Shown here: positions 1 to 8,622 of the stretch, in pieces
Layout: each line of letters starts with the position of its first letter
Numbering within the stretch: the first letter of the stretch is position 1
Source of the DNA: an uncultured Bacteroidales bacterium
GTDB taxonomy: Bacteria; Bacteroidota; Bacteroidia; Bacteroidales; Bacteroidaceae
Reading direction: 5' to 3'
DNA: 64,000 nt
Assembly: GCA_902789725.1 (NCBI GenBank)
Contig: CADAPC010000003.1
Span: 28,124 to 92,123 of the forward strand
The notes under the pieces: generated by a model
What the model saw: only the letters and a program-made list of their open reading frames with translations
What the model was told of the DNA's origin: nothing
Databases searched by the model: none
Program-made: the position numbers and the translations under genes

Positions 1-1062
1 AAGTCTTATCGCGACCTGCCTATTCTATGCAACCAGTGGTGTAACGTGATGCGTTGGGAAATGCGTACACGCCTATTCCTTCGCACCTCTGAATTCCTTT
101 GGCAGGAGGGACATACAGCTCATGCCACTCGCGAAGAAGCAGAGGAGCGCGCCCAGCAGATGCTGAAAGTGTATGCCAAATTTGCAGAGGAATATATGGC
201 CGTTCCCGTCATTCAAGGAGTAAAGAGCGAGACAGAACGCTTTGCAGGGGCACTCGACACCTACACTATCGAAGCGATGATGCAGGATGGAAAGGCTCTC
301 CAGAGCGGAACAAGCCATTTCCTCGGACAGAACTTCGGCAAGGCATTTGATGTGCAATTCCTCAACAAGGACAATAAACCTGAGTTTGCTTGGGCTACTT
401 CATGGGGCGTTTCCACCCGACTAATGGGCGCCCTCATCATGACCCACTCTGATGACAACGGCCTTGTCTTGCCTCCACGATTGGCTCCGCTCCAAGTTGT
501 CATCATTCCAATCGGAAAGGGCGATCAGATGGCCCAATTGAACGAAAAGGCCGCCGACATTGTAAAGAATCTGAAGGCAATGGGCATCAGCGTGAAGTAT
601 GACAGCTCAGACAACAAGCGTCCAGGATTCAAGTTTGCCGACTACGAGTTGAAGGGTGTGCCTGTGCGAGTGGTACTGGGTGCCCGCGACTTGGAAAAAG
701 GACTGGTAGAAGTGATGCGCCGCGACACATTGGAGAAAGAAAATGTCTCCATCGAAGGCATAGAAGACTACATCAAGCACCTGCTCGATGACATTCAGCA
801 AAACATCTACAAGAAAGCTGTAAATTTCCGCGATTCACATATTTATGAATGTGACAACTACGAAGAGTTCAAAGAGCGTATCAAGGACGGCGGCTTCTTC
901 CTTTGCCATTGGGACGGAACCGAGGAAACTGAAGCTAAGATTAAGGAAGATACACAAGCAACAATCCGTTGTGTACCATACATGTTTGAGCAGACAGAAG
1001 GCACCGACATGGTAAGTGGGAAACCAGCCAAGCACCGTGTACTGATTGCCAGAGCCTACTAA
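1..1062 (+). CDS. proS: Prolyl-tRNA synthetase, C-terminal part (5' end outside window)
   Basis: Charges tRNA-Pro with proline in the cytoplasm. The frame is open from base 1, with no start in the window, so about 353 codons of the C-terminal part are seen. The reading frame opens in class II catalytic sequence ([16 protein letters not shown]), followed by a [20 protein letters not shown] stretch, the anticodon-binding domain, and the C-terminal domain ending in RVLIARAY. That ending and the absence of the bacterial editing insertion in the visible part fit the short archaeal/eukaryotic-type ProS usual in Bacteroidota. The next gene starts 12 bases downstream on the same strand, so they may be cotranscribed. 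Family assignment is by recognition of motifs; the missing N-terminus is inferred from family length. Confidence 0.95.
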   Translation, partial: KSYRDLPILCNQWCNVMRWEMRTRLFLRTSEFLWQEGHTAHATREEAEERAQQMLKVYAKFAEEYMAVPVIQGVKSETERFAGALDTYTIEAMMQDGKALQSGTSHFLGQNFGKAFDVQFLNKDNKPEFAWATSWGVSTRLMGALIMTHSDDNGLVLPPRLAPLQVVIIPIGKGDQMAQLNEKAADIVKNLKAMGISVKYDSSDNKRPGFKFADYELKGVPVRVVLGARDLEKGLVEVMRRDTLEKENVSIEGIEDYIKHLLDDIQQNIYKKAVNFRDSHIYECDNYEEFKERIKDGGFFLCHWDGTEETEAKIKEDTQATIRCVPYMFEQTEGTDMVSGKPAKHRVLIARAY

Positions 1063-1074
1063 ATACTTTTAACA

Positions 1075-2400
1075 ATGAAGAGACAAAAAGCCACTATAAT
1101 GAAAAAGTTTTCGATATTCGTCCTGTTTGTGTTGACAGCCTTAGAACTTTCAGCACAAACGTTTACTACTACATACATGAAGCATCTGAATGCTTTGGAT
1201 GGAGTAAGCCAGGTGACTCCATTAGAAACCAGCAAGTTCAAAGAAAAGTATGTGCTTAAATTTGAACAGCAGGTGGACTGGAAGTCGCAAAACAAAGGAA
1301 CGTTTGGCGAACGAATCATTGTAGGCATCAAAGGATTGGACAAACCAACTGTTTTGGTTACAGAAGGCTACTTTGCCGACTATGGCATGAATCCAAGCTA
1401 TGAAGAAGAACTCAGTGCGCTCTTCGATGCCAACGTAGTGTTGTGCGAATATCGCTACTTTGCCGAAAGTGTACCCCAACCCACTAATTGGGACTACATG
1501 ACGGTAGATAACTCTTTAGCCGACTATCATCATGTGCGCCAAGTGTTTGGCCAACTTTTCAAAGGAAAGTGGATTAGCACAGGCATCAGCAAAGGTGGAC
1601 AAACCACCATGTTTTATCGTGCCACCTATCCTGATGATGTGGACGTGAGCGTCAGTTATGTAGCTCCGCTAAACAGAGGAGTAGAAGATGGACGACACGA
1701 AAAGTTCCTGGCTAAAAAAGTGGGTACGAAAGACGAACGGAAAGCAATAGAAGCTGCCATGCAAGAACTAATGAAGAGAAAGCCTGAACTTTTGGAATTG
1801 TTCACAAAGTATAATGCAGAACACAACTACCACTTTTACCTTCCCGAAGAAGACATTTACGACTACTGCGTGCTGGAATACCCCTTTGCCTTATGGCAAT
1901 GGGGAACACCCGTCAGTACTATTCCTTTGCAAACGGCAGACAATCAGACCTGGTTCAACAATCTGATGGAAGTAGCCAGCCCTGACTACTTCATTTACCC
2001 CAACCGTTTCATGCCTTTCGATGTGCAAGCAAGCCGCGAACTGGGTTACTACGGCTATTCGCTCAAACCCATCAAAAAGTGGACTTCGCTCAAAAGCACT
2101 AAGGGCTATCTGAAAGAAATCATGCTGCCCGACAGTTTGCGAGCTTACGATTTTGACGACACACTCTACAAGCGGACGGTAAAGTTCCTCAAAGAAGAAG
2201 ACCCCACCCACATATTTATATATGGAGAGATTGACCCATGGAGCGCAAGTGGTGTATGCACATGGCTCAACTGCAAAAAAAAGGAGAACATGCGCGTGTA
2301 TGTGCAGCCAAGAGGCAGTCATAAGGCCAGAATCGGGAATATGCCAGCCAACATGAAACAGGAAATCATGGACAGACTGACAAAATGGCTTTCCCGCTAA
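1075..2400 (+). CDS. Secreted S37-family (PS-10 type) tripeptidyl aminopeptidase
   Basis: Predicted exported serine peptidase that cuts tripeptides from protein N-termini, a family common in peptide-using Bacteroidales. 441 aa from ATG 1075. A second ATG at 1099 gives a tighter signal peptide (MKKFSIFVLFVLTALELSA-Q), so the true start may be 1099. The alpha/beta-hydrolase nucleophile motif reads STGISKGGQ, with Ser about residue 172, and GEIDPWSASG late in the protein carries the likely catalytic Asp. HKARIGNMP near the C-terminus supplies the likely His. It lies 12 bases after proS with no terminator between. The family call is by motif and overall layout; substrate preference is inferred. 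Confidence 0.85.
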   Translation: MKRQKATIMKKFSIFVLFVLTALELSAQTFTTTYMKHLNALDGVSQVTPLETSKFKEKYVLKFEQQVDWKSQNKGTFGERIIVGIKGLDKPTVLVTEGYFADYGMNPSYEEELSALFDANVVLCEYRYFAESVPQPTNWDYMTVDNSLADYHHVRQVFGQLFKGKWISTGISKGGQTTMFYRATYPDDVDVSVSYVAPLNRGVEDGRHEKFLAKKVGTKDERKAIEAAMQELMKRKPELLELFTKYNAEHNYHFYLPEEDIYDYCVLEYPFALWQWGTPVSTIPLQTADNQTWFNNLMEVASPDYFIYPNRFMPFDVQASRELGYYGYSLKPIKKWTSLKSTKGYLKEIMLPDSLRAYDFDDTLYKRTVKFLKEEDPTHIFIYGEIDPWSASGVCTWLNCKKKENMRVYVQPRGSHKARIGNMPANMKQEIMDRLTKWLSR

Positions 2401-2488
2401 GGGACGGCACGTGTTTTGTCTGGCATAAGTCTGTAGCGAAAATTTAATAGCCCGTACCAATACGTACCGAACGAGACATTTATTGCGC

Positions 2489-5002
2489 ATGAATTACAAA
2501 TATTCTGATAGAGTAACACGAATCCTTGGTTATAGCAAGGAAGAAGCTTTAAGGCTCAACAATGACTACATAGGACCTGAGCATTTGATGCTTGGTCTGA
2601 TACGCGATGGAGAAAGCCGTGTGATTGACGTGTTGAAGAGAAAGTTCTATGTCAACATACCCTCTGTAAAGAACGTGCTCGAGCGCTCCGTAAGAGATTA
2701 TGGCGCCAAGTTGCTTTCTACCGACATTGCACTAAATCAGAAATCCAACACTATTATGCGGTTAGCCGTGCTTGAAGCTCGTTTGATGAAAAGCAAAGAA
2801 AGCGACGCTGAACACATGCTCCTTGCCATCTTGAAACAACACGACAACCTTGTGGCAAGAATATTGGGTGACTGCGATGTCACGTATAAAGACCTCTACG
2901 ATTCGCTCACTGTTCAGCCTGCTCCTACTCCAACTGAGAATAGCGTGGATTTTGATGAAGAGGATGAGGAGGATACCCCCCCACCATCGAGTGGAAGCAC
3001 TTCGACCAACACCAATACCACCTCAACCCAAACGTCAAAAAAAGGAAATTCGGACACACCAGCCATAGACAAGTTTGGATTCGACCTTACCCGTGCTGCC
3101 AGCGAGGGGAAACTCGACCCTGTCGTTGGACGTGAAAGAGAGATAGAACGCTTGGCTCAGATTCTTTCCAGAAGGAAAAAGAACAACCCCGTCTTGATTG
3201 GCGAGCCAGGCGTGGGCAAAAGCGCCATTGTGGAAGGATTGGCCACACGAATCAACGAACGGAAAGTGGCGCGCGTGCTCTTCGGCAAACGCATCATCAG
3301 CCTCGACATGTCCAGCGTGGTAGCAGGAACCAAATACCGCGGGCAGTTTGAGGAACGCATGCGCAGCATCATCAACGAATTGCGAGCCAACCCTGATGTC
3401 ATTGTGTTCATCGATGAAATCCACACCTTGGTAGGTGCGGGCAATCAAGCAGGGCAGATGGATGCTGCCAACATGATGAAACCAGCATTGGCAAGAGGTG
3501 AATTGCAATGCATTGGTGCCACCACCCTTGACGAATATAGAAAGAGTATCGAGAAAGACGGTGCGCTGGAGCGCCGTTTCCAAAAAGTAATTGTTGAACA
3601 GACCACGCCCGAAGAAACGCTGACCATTCTGCACAACATCAAAGACCGTTACGAGGATCATCACAACGTCATCTACACTGAAGATGCACTATTGGCTTGT
3701 GTCAAATTGACAGAACGCTATGTGACTGACCGCAGTTTTCCAGACAAAGCGATTGATGTGTTGGACGAAGTGGGATCGCGCGTACACATCACTCATGTAG
3801 ATGTTCCAAAGGAAATAGAGGACAAGGAAGCTTTGCTGGCTGAGTTTACCAAAAAGAAAAACAAAGCCGTAGGTGAAGAGAAATATAATTTGGCCAGCAA
3901 ATACCGCGACCAGATTACCGCTCTCCAGTCAGAGCTAGACATCATGAAGACAGAGTGGGAAGCATCTTTAGAGAAAAAACGTCAAAAAGTAAAAGCCGAA
4001 GATGTGGCACAAACCGTGTCGATGATGACAGACATCCCCGTCAGCAAGATGGCCAGTGCCGAAGGCATACGCATGAAAGGCATGCGTCAGGAATTGAAGG
4101 GAACAGTTATTGCACAAGATTCTGCGGTTGACAAACTCGTCAGTGCCATCCAACGTAGCCGCGTAGGACTGAAAGACCCTAACCGTCCGATTGGCACCTT
4201 CATGTTCCTCGGTCCTACAGGCGTAGGAAAGACGTTCTTAGCCAAGAAATTGGCTGAGCACATGTTTGGTTCGACCGATGCCCTCATCCGTATCGACATG
4301 AGCGAATATATGGAGAAGTTCACCGTCAGCCGCTTGGTGGGTGCGCCTCCTGGATACGTAGGGTACGAAGAGGGCGGTATGCTCACAGAGAAAGTACGTC
4401 GCAAGCCCTACTCCATCGTCCTGCTCGACGAGATAGAGAAAGCTCATCCCGATGTATTCAATCTCCTATTACAGGTCATGGATGATGGACGTTTGACCGA
4501 CACCCAAGGCAGAACTATTGACTTCCGCAACACAGTCATCATCATGACCAGCAATGTGGGTACTCGGCAGTTGAAAGAATTTGGTCGGGGCGTTGGCTTT
4601 GCAGCGATGGCCGACAAGGATGACAAGGAAGTAAGCCGTTCTGTCATCCAGAAAGCACTCAACAAACAGTTTTCCCCCGAGTTTCTCAACCGCATTGACG
4701 AAATCATCACCTTCGACCAATTGGAACTCTCTGCTATTCTGCAAATCATCGGCATTGAACTGCGCGGTCTCTACAAACGCATTGAAGATCTCGGCATGCA
4801 CCTCGAAATCACCGATGAAGCCCAGAAGTTCATCGCCGAAAAGGGATATGACAAACAGTTTGGAGCACGCCCTCTGCGTCGAGCCATCCAACAGCACTTG
4901 GAAGATGGCATTAGCGAACTCATTGTTGAGGAGAACGTGAAGGAAGGGGACACCATCTTGGCTGAACTAAAAGATGGCAAGATTGTCATCGCCAAGAAGT
5001 GA
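2489..5002 (+). CDS. clpC: ATP-dependent Clp protease ATPase ClpC
   Basis: Hexameric AAA+ unfoldase that feeds substrates to ClpP in the cytoplasm. About 837 aa. Domains in order: N-terminal Clp_N repeats (residues 1-145), an acidic/Thr-rich linker, first AAA domain with Walker A GEPGVGKS near residue 238 and Walker [11 protein letters not shown], a UVR-like middle region ([16 protein letters not shown], about 465), and second AAA domain with GPTGVGKT near 575 and a C-terminal D2-small domain. The UVR segment separates ClpC from ClpA and ClpB. A TTG at 2483 is in frame two codons upstream, but ATG 2489 (MNYKYSDRV) fits the family start. A terminator follows at 5024. Standalone stress or quality-control gene next to htpG. 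Confidence 0.95.
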   Translation: MNYKYSDRVTRILGYSKEEALRLNNDYIGPEHLMLGLIRDGESRVIDVLKRKFYVNIPSVKNVLERSVRDYGAKLLSTDIALNQKSNTIMRLAVLEARLMKSKESDAEHMLLAILKQHDNLVARILGDCDVTYKDLYDSLTVQPAPTPTENSVDFDEEDEEDTPPPSSGSTSTNTNTTSTQTSKKGNSDTPAIDKFGFDLTRAASEGKLDPVVGREREIERLAQILSRRKKNNPVLIGEPGVGKSAIVEGLATRINERKVARVLFGKRIISLDMSSVVAGTKYRGQFEERMRSIINELRANPDVIVFIDEIHTLVGAGNQAGQMDAANMMKPALARGELQCIGATTLDEYRKSIEKDGALERRFQKVIVEQTTPEETLTILHNIKDRYEDHHNVIYTEDALLACVKLTERYVTDRSFPDKAIDVLDEVGSRVHITHVDVPKEIEDKEALLAEFTKKKNKAVGEEKYNLASKYRDQITALQSELDIMKTEWEASLEKKRQKVKAEDVAQTVSMMTDIPVSKMASAEGIRMKGMRQELKGTVIAQDSAVDKLVSAIQRSRVGLKDPNRPIGTFMFLGPTGVGKTFLAKKLAEHMFGSTDALIRIDMSEYMEKFTVSRLVGAPPGYVGYEEGGMLTEKVRRKPYSIVLLDEIEKAHPDVFNLLLQVMDDGRLTDTQGRTIDFRNTVIIMTSNVGTRQLKEFGRGVGFAAMADKDDKEVSRSVIQKALNKQFSPEFLNRIDEIITFDQLELSAILQIIGIELRGLYKRIEDLGMHLEITDEAQKFIAEKGYDKQFGARPLRRAIQQHLEDGISELIVEENVKEGDTILAELKDGKIVIAKK

Positions 5003-5023
5003 ATCAGCATCAACTACGACAAA

Positions 5024-5056
5024 ATGTCAGTCACAAAGGTGGCTGGCATTTTTTTT
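5024..5056 (+). terminator. Rho-independent terminator after clpC
   Basis: An 11-bp stem (ATGTCAGTCAC / GTGGCTGGCAT, with two G-U pairs) and an AAAG loop are followed by eight T. It lies 22 bases past the clpC stop and separates clpC from htpG. Confidence 0.85.
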
Positions 5057-5155
5057 GCTTCCTCATCGAAAACGAGCTATGCAGGACACCATTCGCTCAC
5101 AGAACATTCCCATAACAAATTGTAAATCGAATAATCATCAATAGCAAATATAATT

Positions 5156-7012
5156 ATGGCTCAACAAGGTAACATCGGGGTTACGACAGAGAATATCTTC
5201 CCCGTCATCAAAAAGTTTCTCTATAGCGACCACGACATCTTCATTCGCGAAATTGTCAGCAACGCCGTAGATGCCACACAAAAGCTCAAGACCCTTGCGA
5301 GCAAGGGAGAACTGAAAGAAGAGGCAGGCGACTTGACCGTTCATGTCAGCATAGACAAAGACAAAGGCACACTGACAGTTAGCGACCGCGGTATCGGCAT
5401 GACGGAAGAGGAAATTGACAAATACATCAATCAGATAGCCTTCTCAGGTGCAAACGATTTCCTCGACAAGTATAAAGAAGATGCCAATGCCATTATAGGT
5501 CACTTCGGACTTGGTTTCTACTCATCCTTCATGGTGAGCAAAAAAGTGGAAATCATCACGAAGAGTTGGCAGCCAGACAGCAAGGCTGTGAAGTGGAGCT
5601 GCGACGGAAGCCCTTCGTTCACCATCGAGGATGCTGACAAGACCGACCGCGGTACAGACATTGTAATGTACATCGACGATGACTGCAAGGATTTTCTCGA
5701 GAAATACAAAATTAGTGAACTGCTGAACAAGTACTGCAAATTTCTCCCTGTACCAGTAGCCTTCGGTAAGAAGACAAAATGGGACGACAAGGAGAAAAAG
5801 AGCGTGGAGACAGACGAAGACGATGTCATCAACGACACCACCCCACTCTGGACACGTAAGCCATCTGAACTGAAGGACGAGGACTACAAGGAGTTCTACA
5901 AGAAACTCTACCCCATGAGCGACGAACCCCTCTTTTGGATTCACCTCAACGTAGATTACCCCTTCAACCTGACTGGTATCCTCTATTTCCCGAAGGTGAA
6001 GACCAACCTCGACATTCAGAAGAACAAAATCAACCTCTACTGCAACCAGGTGTTTGTGACTGACAATGTGGAAGGCATCGTGCCTGACTTCATGACCCTC
6101 CTGCATGGTGTAATTGACTCACCCGACATTCCCCTGAACGTCAGCCGTAGTTACTTGCAGAGTGATGCAAACGTAAAGAAAATCTCCACATACATTTCCA
6201 AGAAAGTATCCGACCGCCTCTCTTCTATCTTCAAGAGCGACCGCAAACAGTTTGAGGAGAAATGGGATGACATCAAAATCTTCATCAACTACGGAATGCT
6301 GTCTGAGACAGATTTCTACGACAAAGCTAAGTCGTTCGCTCTGCTGAAGGACACCGAAGGCAAGTTCTACACTTTCGAAGAATATCAAACCCTCATCAAG
6401 GGTGAACAGACCGACAAGGACGGCAACCTCATCTACCTTTATGCCAACAACAAGGATGATCAGTACAGCTACATCGATGCTGCCAACGCCAAAGGTTACA
6501 ATGTACTCTTGATGGATGGACAGCTCGACCCAGCCATGTGCAACCTCTTTGAAGAGAAGTTTGAGAAGAGCCGATTCACCCGCGTTGACTCTGACGTGGT
6601 AGATAAACTCATCGTGAAGAGTGACGAGAAGAAGGAAGAACTGCCTGAAGATGATAAGAAAGCACTGACGGAAACCTTCAAGAACGCTCTTCCCAAGCTC
6701 GACAAGATAGAGTTCAACGTTGAGCCACAAGCTCTGGGCGAAACTGCAGCCCCTGTCATTATGACACAGAGCGAGTACATGCGCCGTATGAAAGATATGT
6801 CACGTCTGCAACCCGGCATGGCTTTCTATGGAGAGATGCCAACGATGCTCAACATGGTGCTCAACACCGACCATCCGCTAATCAAGTCAAGCATCAAGGA
6901 GGCCAAGCCAGAAGTGGTCAGCCAACTCATCGACTTGGCTCTCCTCCAAAATGGCCTACTCCGTGGCGAAGCACTCACCAAGTTCGTCAAGAGAAGCATT
7001 GACCTCATCTAA
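5156..7012 (+). CDS. htpG: Molecular chaperone HtpG (Hsp90 family)
   Basis: Cytoplasmic homodimeric Hsp90 chaperone. 618 aa, near the E. coli length. The N-terminal GHKL ATPase shows the expected motifs in order: REIVSNAVDAT (Mg-binding Asn), DRGIGM, and GHFGLGFYSSF (ATP lid). The middle domain has the RSYLQSD stretch, including the catalytic Arg loop. The C-terminal dimerisation domain ends KFVKRSIDLI, without the cytosolic eukaryotic MEEVD tail. ATG 5156 is preceded by an AT-rich leader typical of Bacteroidota rather than a strong Shine-Dalgarno. Transcribed alone, between the clpC terminator and its own terminator at 7040. Confidence 0.97.
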   Translation: MAQQGNIGVTTENIFPVIKKFLYSDHDIFIREIVSNAVDATQKLKTLASKGELKEEAGDLTVHVSIDKDKGTLTVSDRGIGMTEEEIDKYINQIAFSGANDFLDKYKEDANAIIGHFGLGFYSSFMVSKKVEIITKSWQPDSKAVKWSCDGSPSFTIEDADKTDRGTDIVMYIDDDCKDFLEKYKISELLNKYCKFLPVPVAFGKKTKWDDKEKKSVETDEDDVINDTTPLWTRKPSELKDEDYKEFYKKLYPMSDEPLFWIHLNVDYPFNLTGILYFPKVKTNLDIQKNKINLYCNQVFVTDNVEGIVPDFMTLLHGVIDSPDIPLNVSRSYLQSDANVKKISTYISKKVSDRLSSIFKSDRKQFEEKWDDIKIFINYGMLSETDFYDKAKSFALLKDTEGKFYTFEEYQTLIKGEQTDKDGNLIYLYANNKDDQYSYIDAANAKGYNVLLMDGQLDPAMCNLFEEKFEKSRFTRVDSDVVDKLIVKSDEKKEELPEDDKKALTETFKNALPKLDKIEFNVEPQALGETAAPVIMTQSEYMRRMKDMSRLQPGMAFYGEMPTMLNMVLNTDHPLIKSSIKEAKPEVVSQLIDLALLQNGLLRGEALTKFVKRSIDLI

Positions 7013-7039
7013 TTTCATTAAGACCCTCCCTCTCATTAT

Positions 7040-7074
7040 CGGGCAGATTCATGTGCTGAATCTGCCCGTTTTTT
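7040..7074 (+). terminator. Rho-independent terminator after htpG
   Basis: Perfect 12-bp stem CGGGCAGATTCA / TGAATCTGCCCG with a 5-base loop (TGTGC), followed by six T. 28 bases past the htpG stop. Confidence 0.95.
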
Positions 7075-7098
7075 ATTACCAAGATGATGGTAAACCGT

Positions 7099-7161
7099 TA
7101 TAAGGCTGGGTTATTCTCAAATAAGGTAGGGTTATTTCCCAATAAGGCTGGGTTATGCATA
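7099..7161 (+). repeat. Tandem array of three 21-bp partly palindromic units (AATAAGG type)
   Basis: Three units start at 7099, 7120 and 7141. Each has the form (A/T)ATAAGG-n5-GTTAT, with AATAA/TTATT arms around a 7-base centre. The spacing is exactly 21 bp. A more degenerate unit may precede them at 7078. The same unit type recurs after nhaA at 44965. It lies between the htpG terminator and the arabinose promoter. No gene is supported in 7075-7341; a 77-codon open frame that crosses the array is judged spurious. Confidence 0.8.
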
Positions 7162-7247
7162 AAGTATGCTATTAGGTTAGCAAAAGGCAAGTTCCTGTTC
7201 ATGCAGAAGGTAAAAAAGCATGAGCAAAAGTGTCGAAAACACACTTT

Positions 7248-7261
7248 ATGTTATATAACAT
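7248..7261. promoter_or_regulatory. Candidate operator for the arabinose operon (14-bp palindrome)
   Basis: ATGTTATATAACAT is a perfect palindrome 34 bases upstream of the -7 box of the arabinose operon. Its place and symmetry suit a dimeric regulator, and AraR encoded at 10615 is the obvious candidate. The link to AraR is inference. Confidence 0.5.
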
Positions 7262-7275
7262 GTTTTTTAGCACAA

Positions 7276-7303
7276 TTGAAACGGCAAAAAAACCGTACCT
7301 TTG
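7276..7303 (+). promoter_or_regulatory. Promoter of the arabinose operon
   Basis: TACCTTTG at 7296-7303 matches the Bacteroidota -7 consensus TAnnTTTG. A partial -33 element (TTG, 7276-7278) lies 17 bases upstream, a little closer than the usual 19-21, as might suit an activated promoter. The start codon is 38 bases downstream. Confidence 0.6.
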
Positions 7304-7341
7304 GCAAAAGTTTATAAACTAAAATATTGTATAACCCAATT

Positions 7342-8571
7342 ATGAAAAATCTTAAAACGATTTTGACGGGAAGTGCTGCGGCCGTAGCTTTCCTATGTGC
7401 ATGCAATCCTGCACAGAAGCCAGCTCAAGTGGAGCTGACAAAATCTGGTATTAATCCAGCAGATTATGACACTTGCATTGCAGTGGCATACGATGCCGAA
7501 GCAGGCAAATTCATTGCCGATTCAGCCGAAGCCAAGCAAGTGAAACTGTACACCTTGACCAACAAAAACGGCATGGAGGTATGCATCACCAACTTTGGTG
7601 GACGCATCGTGAGCATTATGGTTCCCAATAAAGACGGCGAACTGGTGGATGTAGCCTGCGGCTTTGACAAGGTGGAGAACTATTTCCCATGGAACTATGA
7701 GACCGACTTTGGCTGCTCTGTAGGTCGCTACGCCAACCGCATCAACAATGGCGAGTACACTTACAACGGCGAGACAGTCACTCTCTCCAAGAACAACAAT
7801 GGCGTAGCATGCTTGCATGGCGGTTACACAGGCTGGCAGTATCAGGTTTACGATGTGGTAGAGTCCACCGACCAGTCACTCACCATCAAGCGCATTTCTC
7901 CCGATGGCGACAACCAGTTCCCTGGCAAAGTTGAGGCTACCGTTAAATTCGAACTGACCGACGACAATGCCATCGTCATCAACTACGATGGCACGGCAGA
8001 TGCTCCAACAGTGCTGAACATGACCAACCACACCTATTTCAACTTGTCTGGCGACCTGAACAACACCATCGACGAGTCCATCCTCTACGTCAACGCCGAC
8101 AACTACACTCCTGGCGATGACAACCTCATCCCTACAGGCGAGATTCGTCCTGTGGAAGGAACCGTGTTCGACTTCCGCACTCCAAGAGCCATTGGCACAG
8201 ACTTTGCCAAGAACGACCCAGAGATGGAATCTGTAGGTGGCGGTTACGACCACAACTGGGTGCTCAACACAAAGGGCAACCAGGATGAAATCTGCATCAC
8301 CATGTCCGATCCTCGCTCAGGCATCAAGATGGACATGTACACCAACGAGCCAGGTGTTCAGTGCTACACAGCCAACTTCCAGGACGGAACACGCCCCGGC
8401 AAGGGTGGCATCATGTACCAGAAGCATTGCGCCATCTGCCTCGAAAGCCAGAAATTCCCCGACTCCCCCAACAAGTGCATGATGCCAGGATGGGAAAACA
8501 GCAATCCTTTCATCACGCCAGAGAAGCCTTACCACAGCTACTGCAAGTATGTGTTCTCGGTTGAGGAATAA
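7342..8571 (+). CDS. galM: Aldose 1-epimerase (mutarotase), lipoprotein; araM-like
   Basis: Interconverts alpha and beta anomers of sugars such as L-arabinose or galactose. 409 aa. ATG 7342 (MKNLKTILTGSAAAVAFLCAC) gives a lipoprotein signal with lipobox LCAC, so the protein is anchored in the envelope; a TTG at 7327 is less likely. The GalM fold shows FGGRIVSIMVPNKDG, GVACLHGGYTGW (His), NMTNHTYFNLSG (catalytic His) and QKHCAICLESQKFPDSPN (catalytic Glu). First gene of the arabinose operon, just before the symporter, so L-arabinose is the likely sugar. Placing the enzyme outside the inner membrane would supply the transported anomer. Confidence 0.93.
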   Translation: MKNLKTILTGSAAAVAFLCACNPAQKPAQVELTKSGINPADYDTCIAVAYDAEAGKFIADSAEAKQVKLYTLTNKNGMEVCITNFGGRIVSIMVPNKDGELVDVACGFDKVENYFPWNYETDFGCSVGRYANRINNGEYTYNGETVTLSKNNNGVACLHGGYTGWQYQVYDVVESTDQSLTIKRISPDGDNQFPGKVEATVKFELTDDNAIVINYDGTADAPTVLNMTNHTYFNLSGDLNNTIDESILYVNADNYTPGDDNLIPTGEIRPVEGTVFDFRTPRAIGTDFAKNDPEMESVGGGYDHNWVLNTKGNQDEICITMSDPRSGIKMDMYTNEPGVQCYTANFQDGTRPGKGGIMYQKHCAICLESQKFPDSPNKCMMPGWENSNPFITPEKPYHSYCKYVFSVEE

Positions 8572-8622
8572 CACACCGAACAAATTTTCAACTATTAATA
8601 ATTATCAACTCAACAAACAAAA

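Noticed and set aside
2401..2488. Promoter of clpC
   Set aside because: A TTTG is present near 2414, but no TAnnTTTG lies 19-21 bases downstream, so I could not define it.
7084..7317. A 77-codon open frame before the arabinose operon
   Set aside because: It crosses the 21-bp array and the promoter palindrome, and its sequence is low in complexity.
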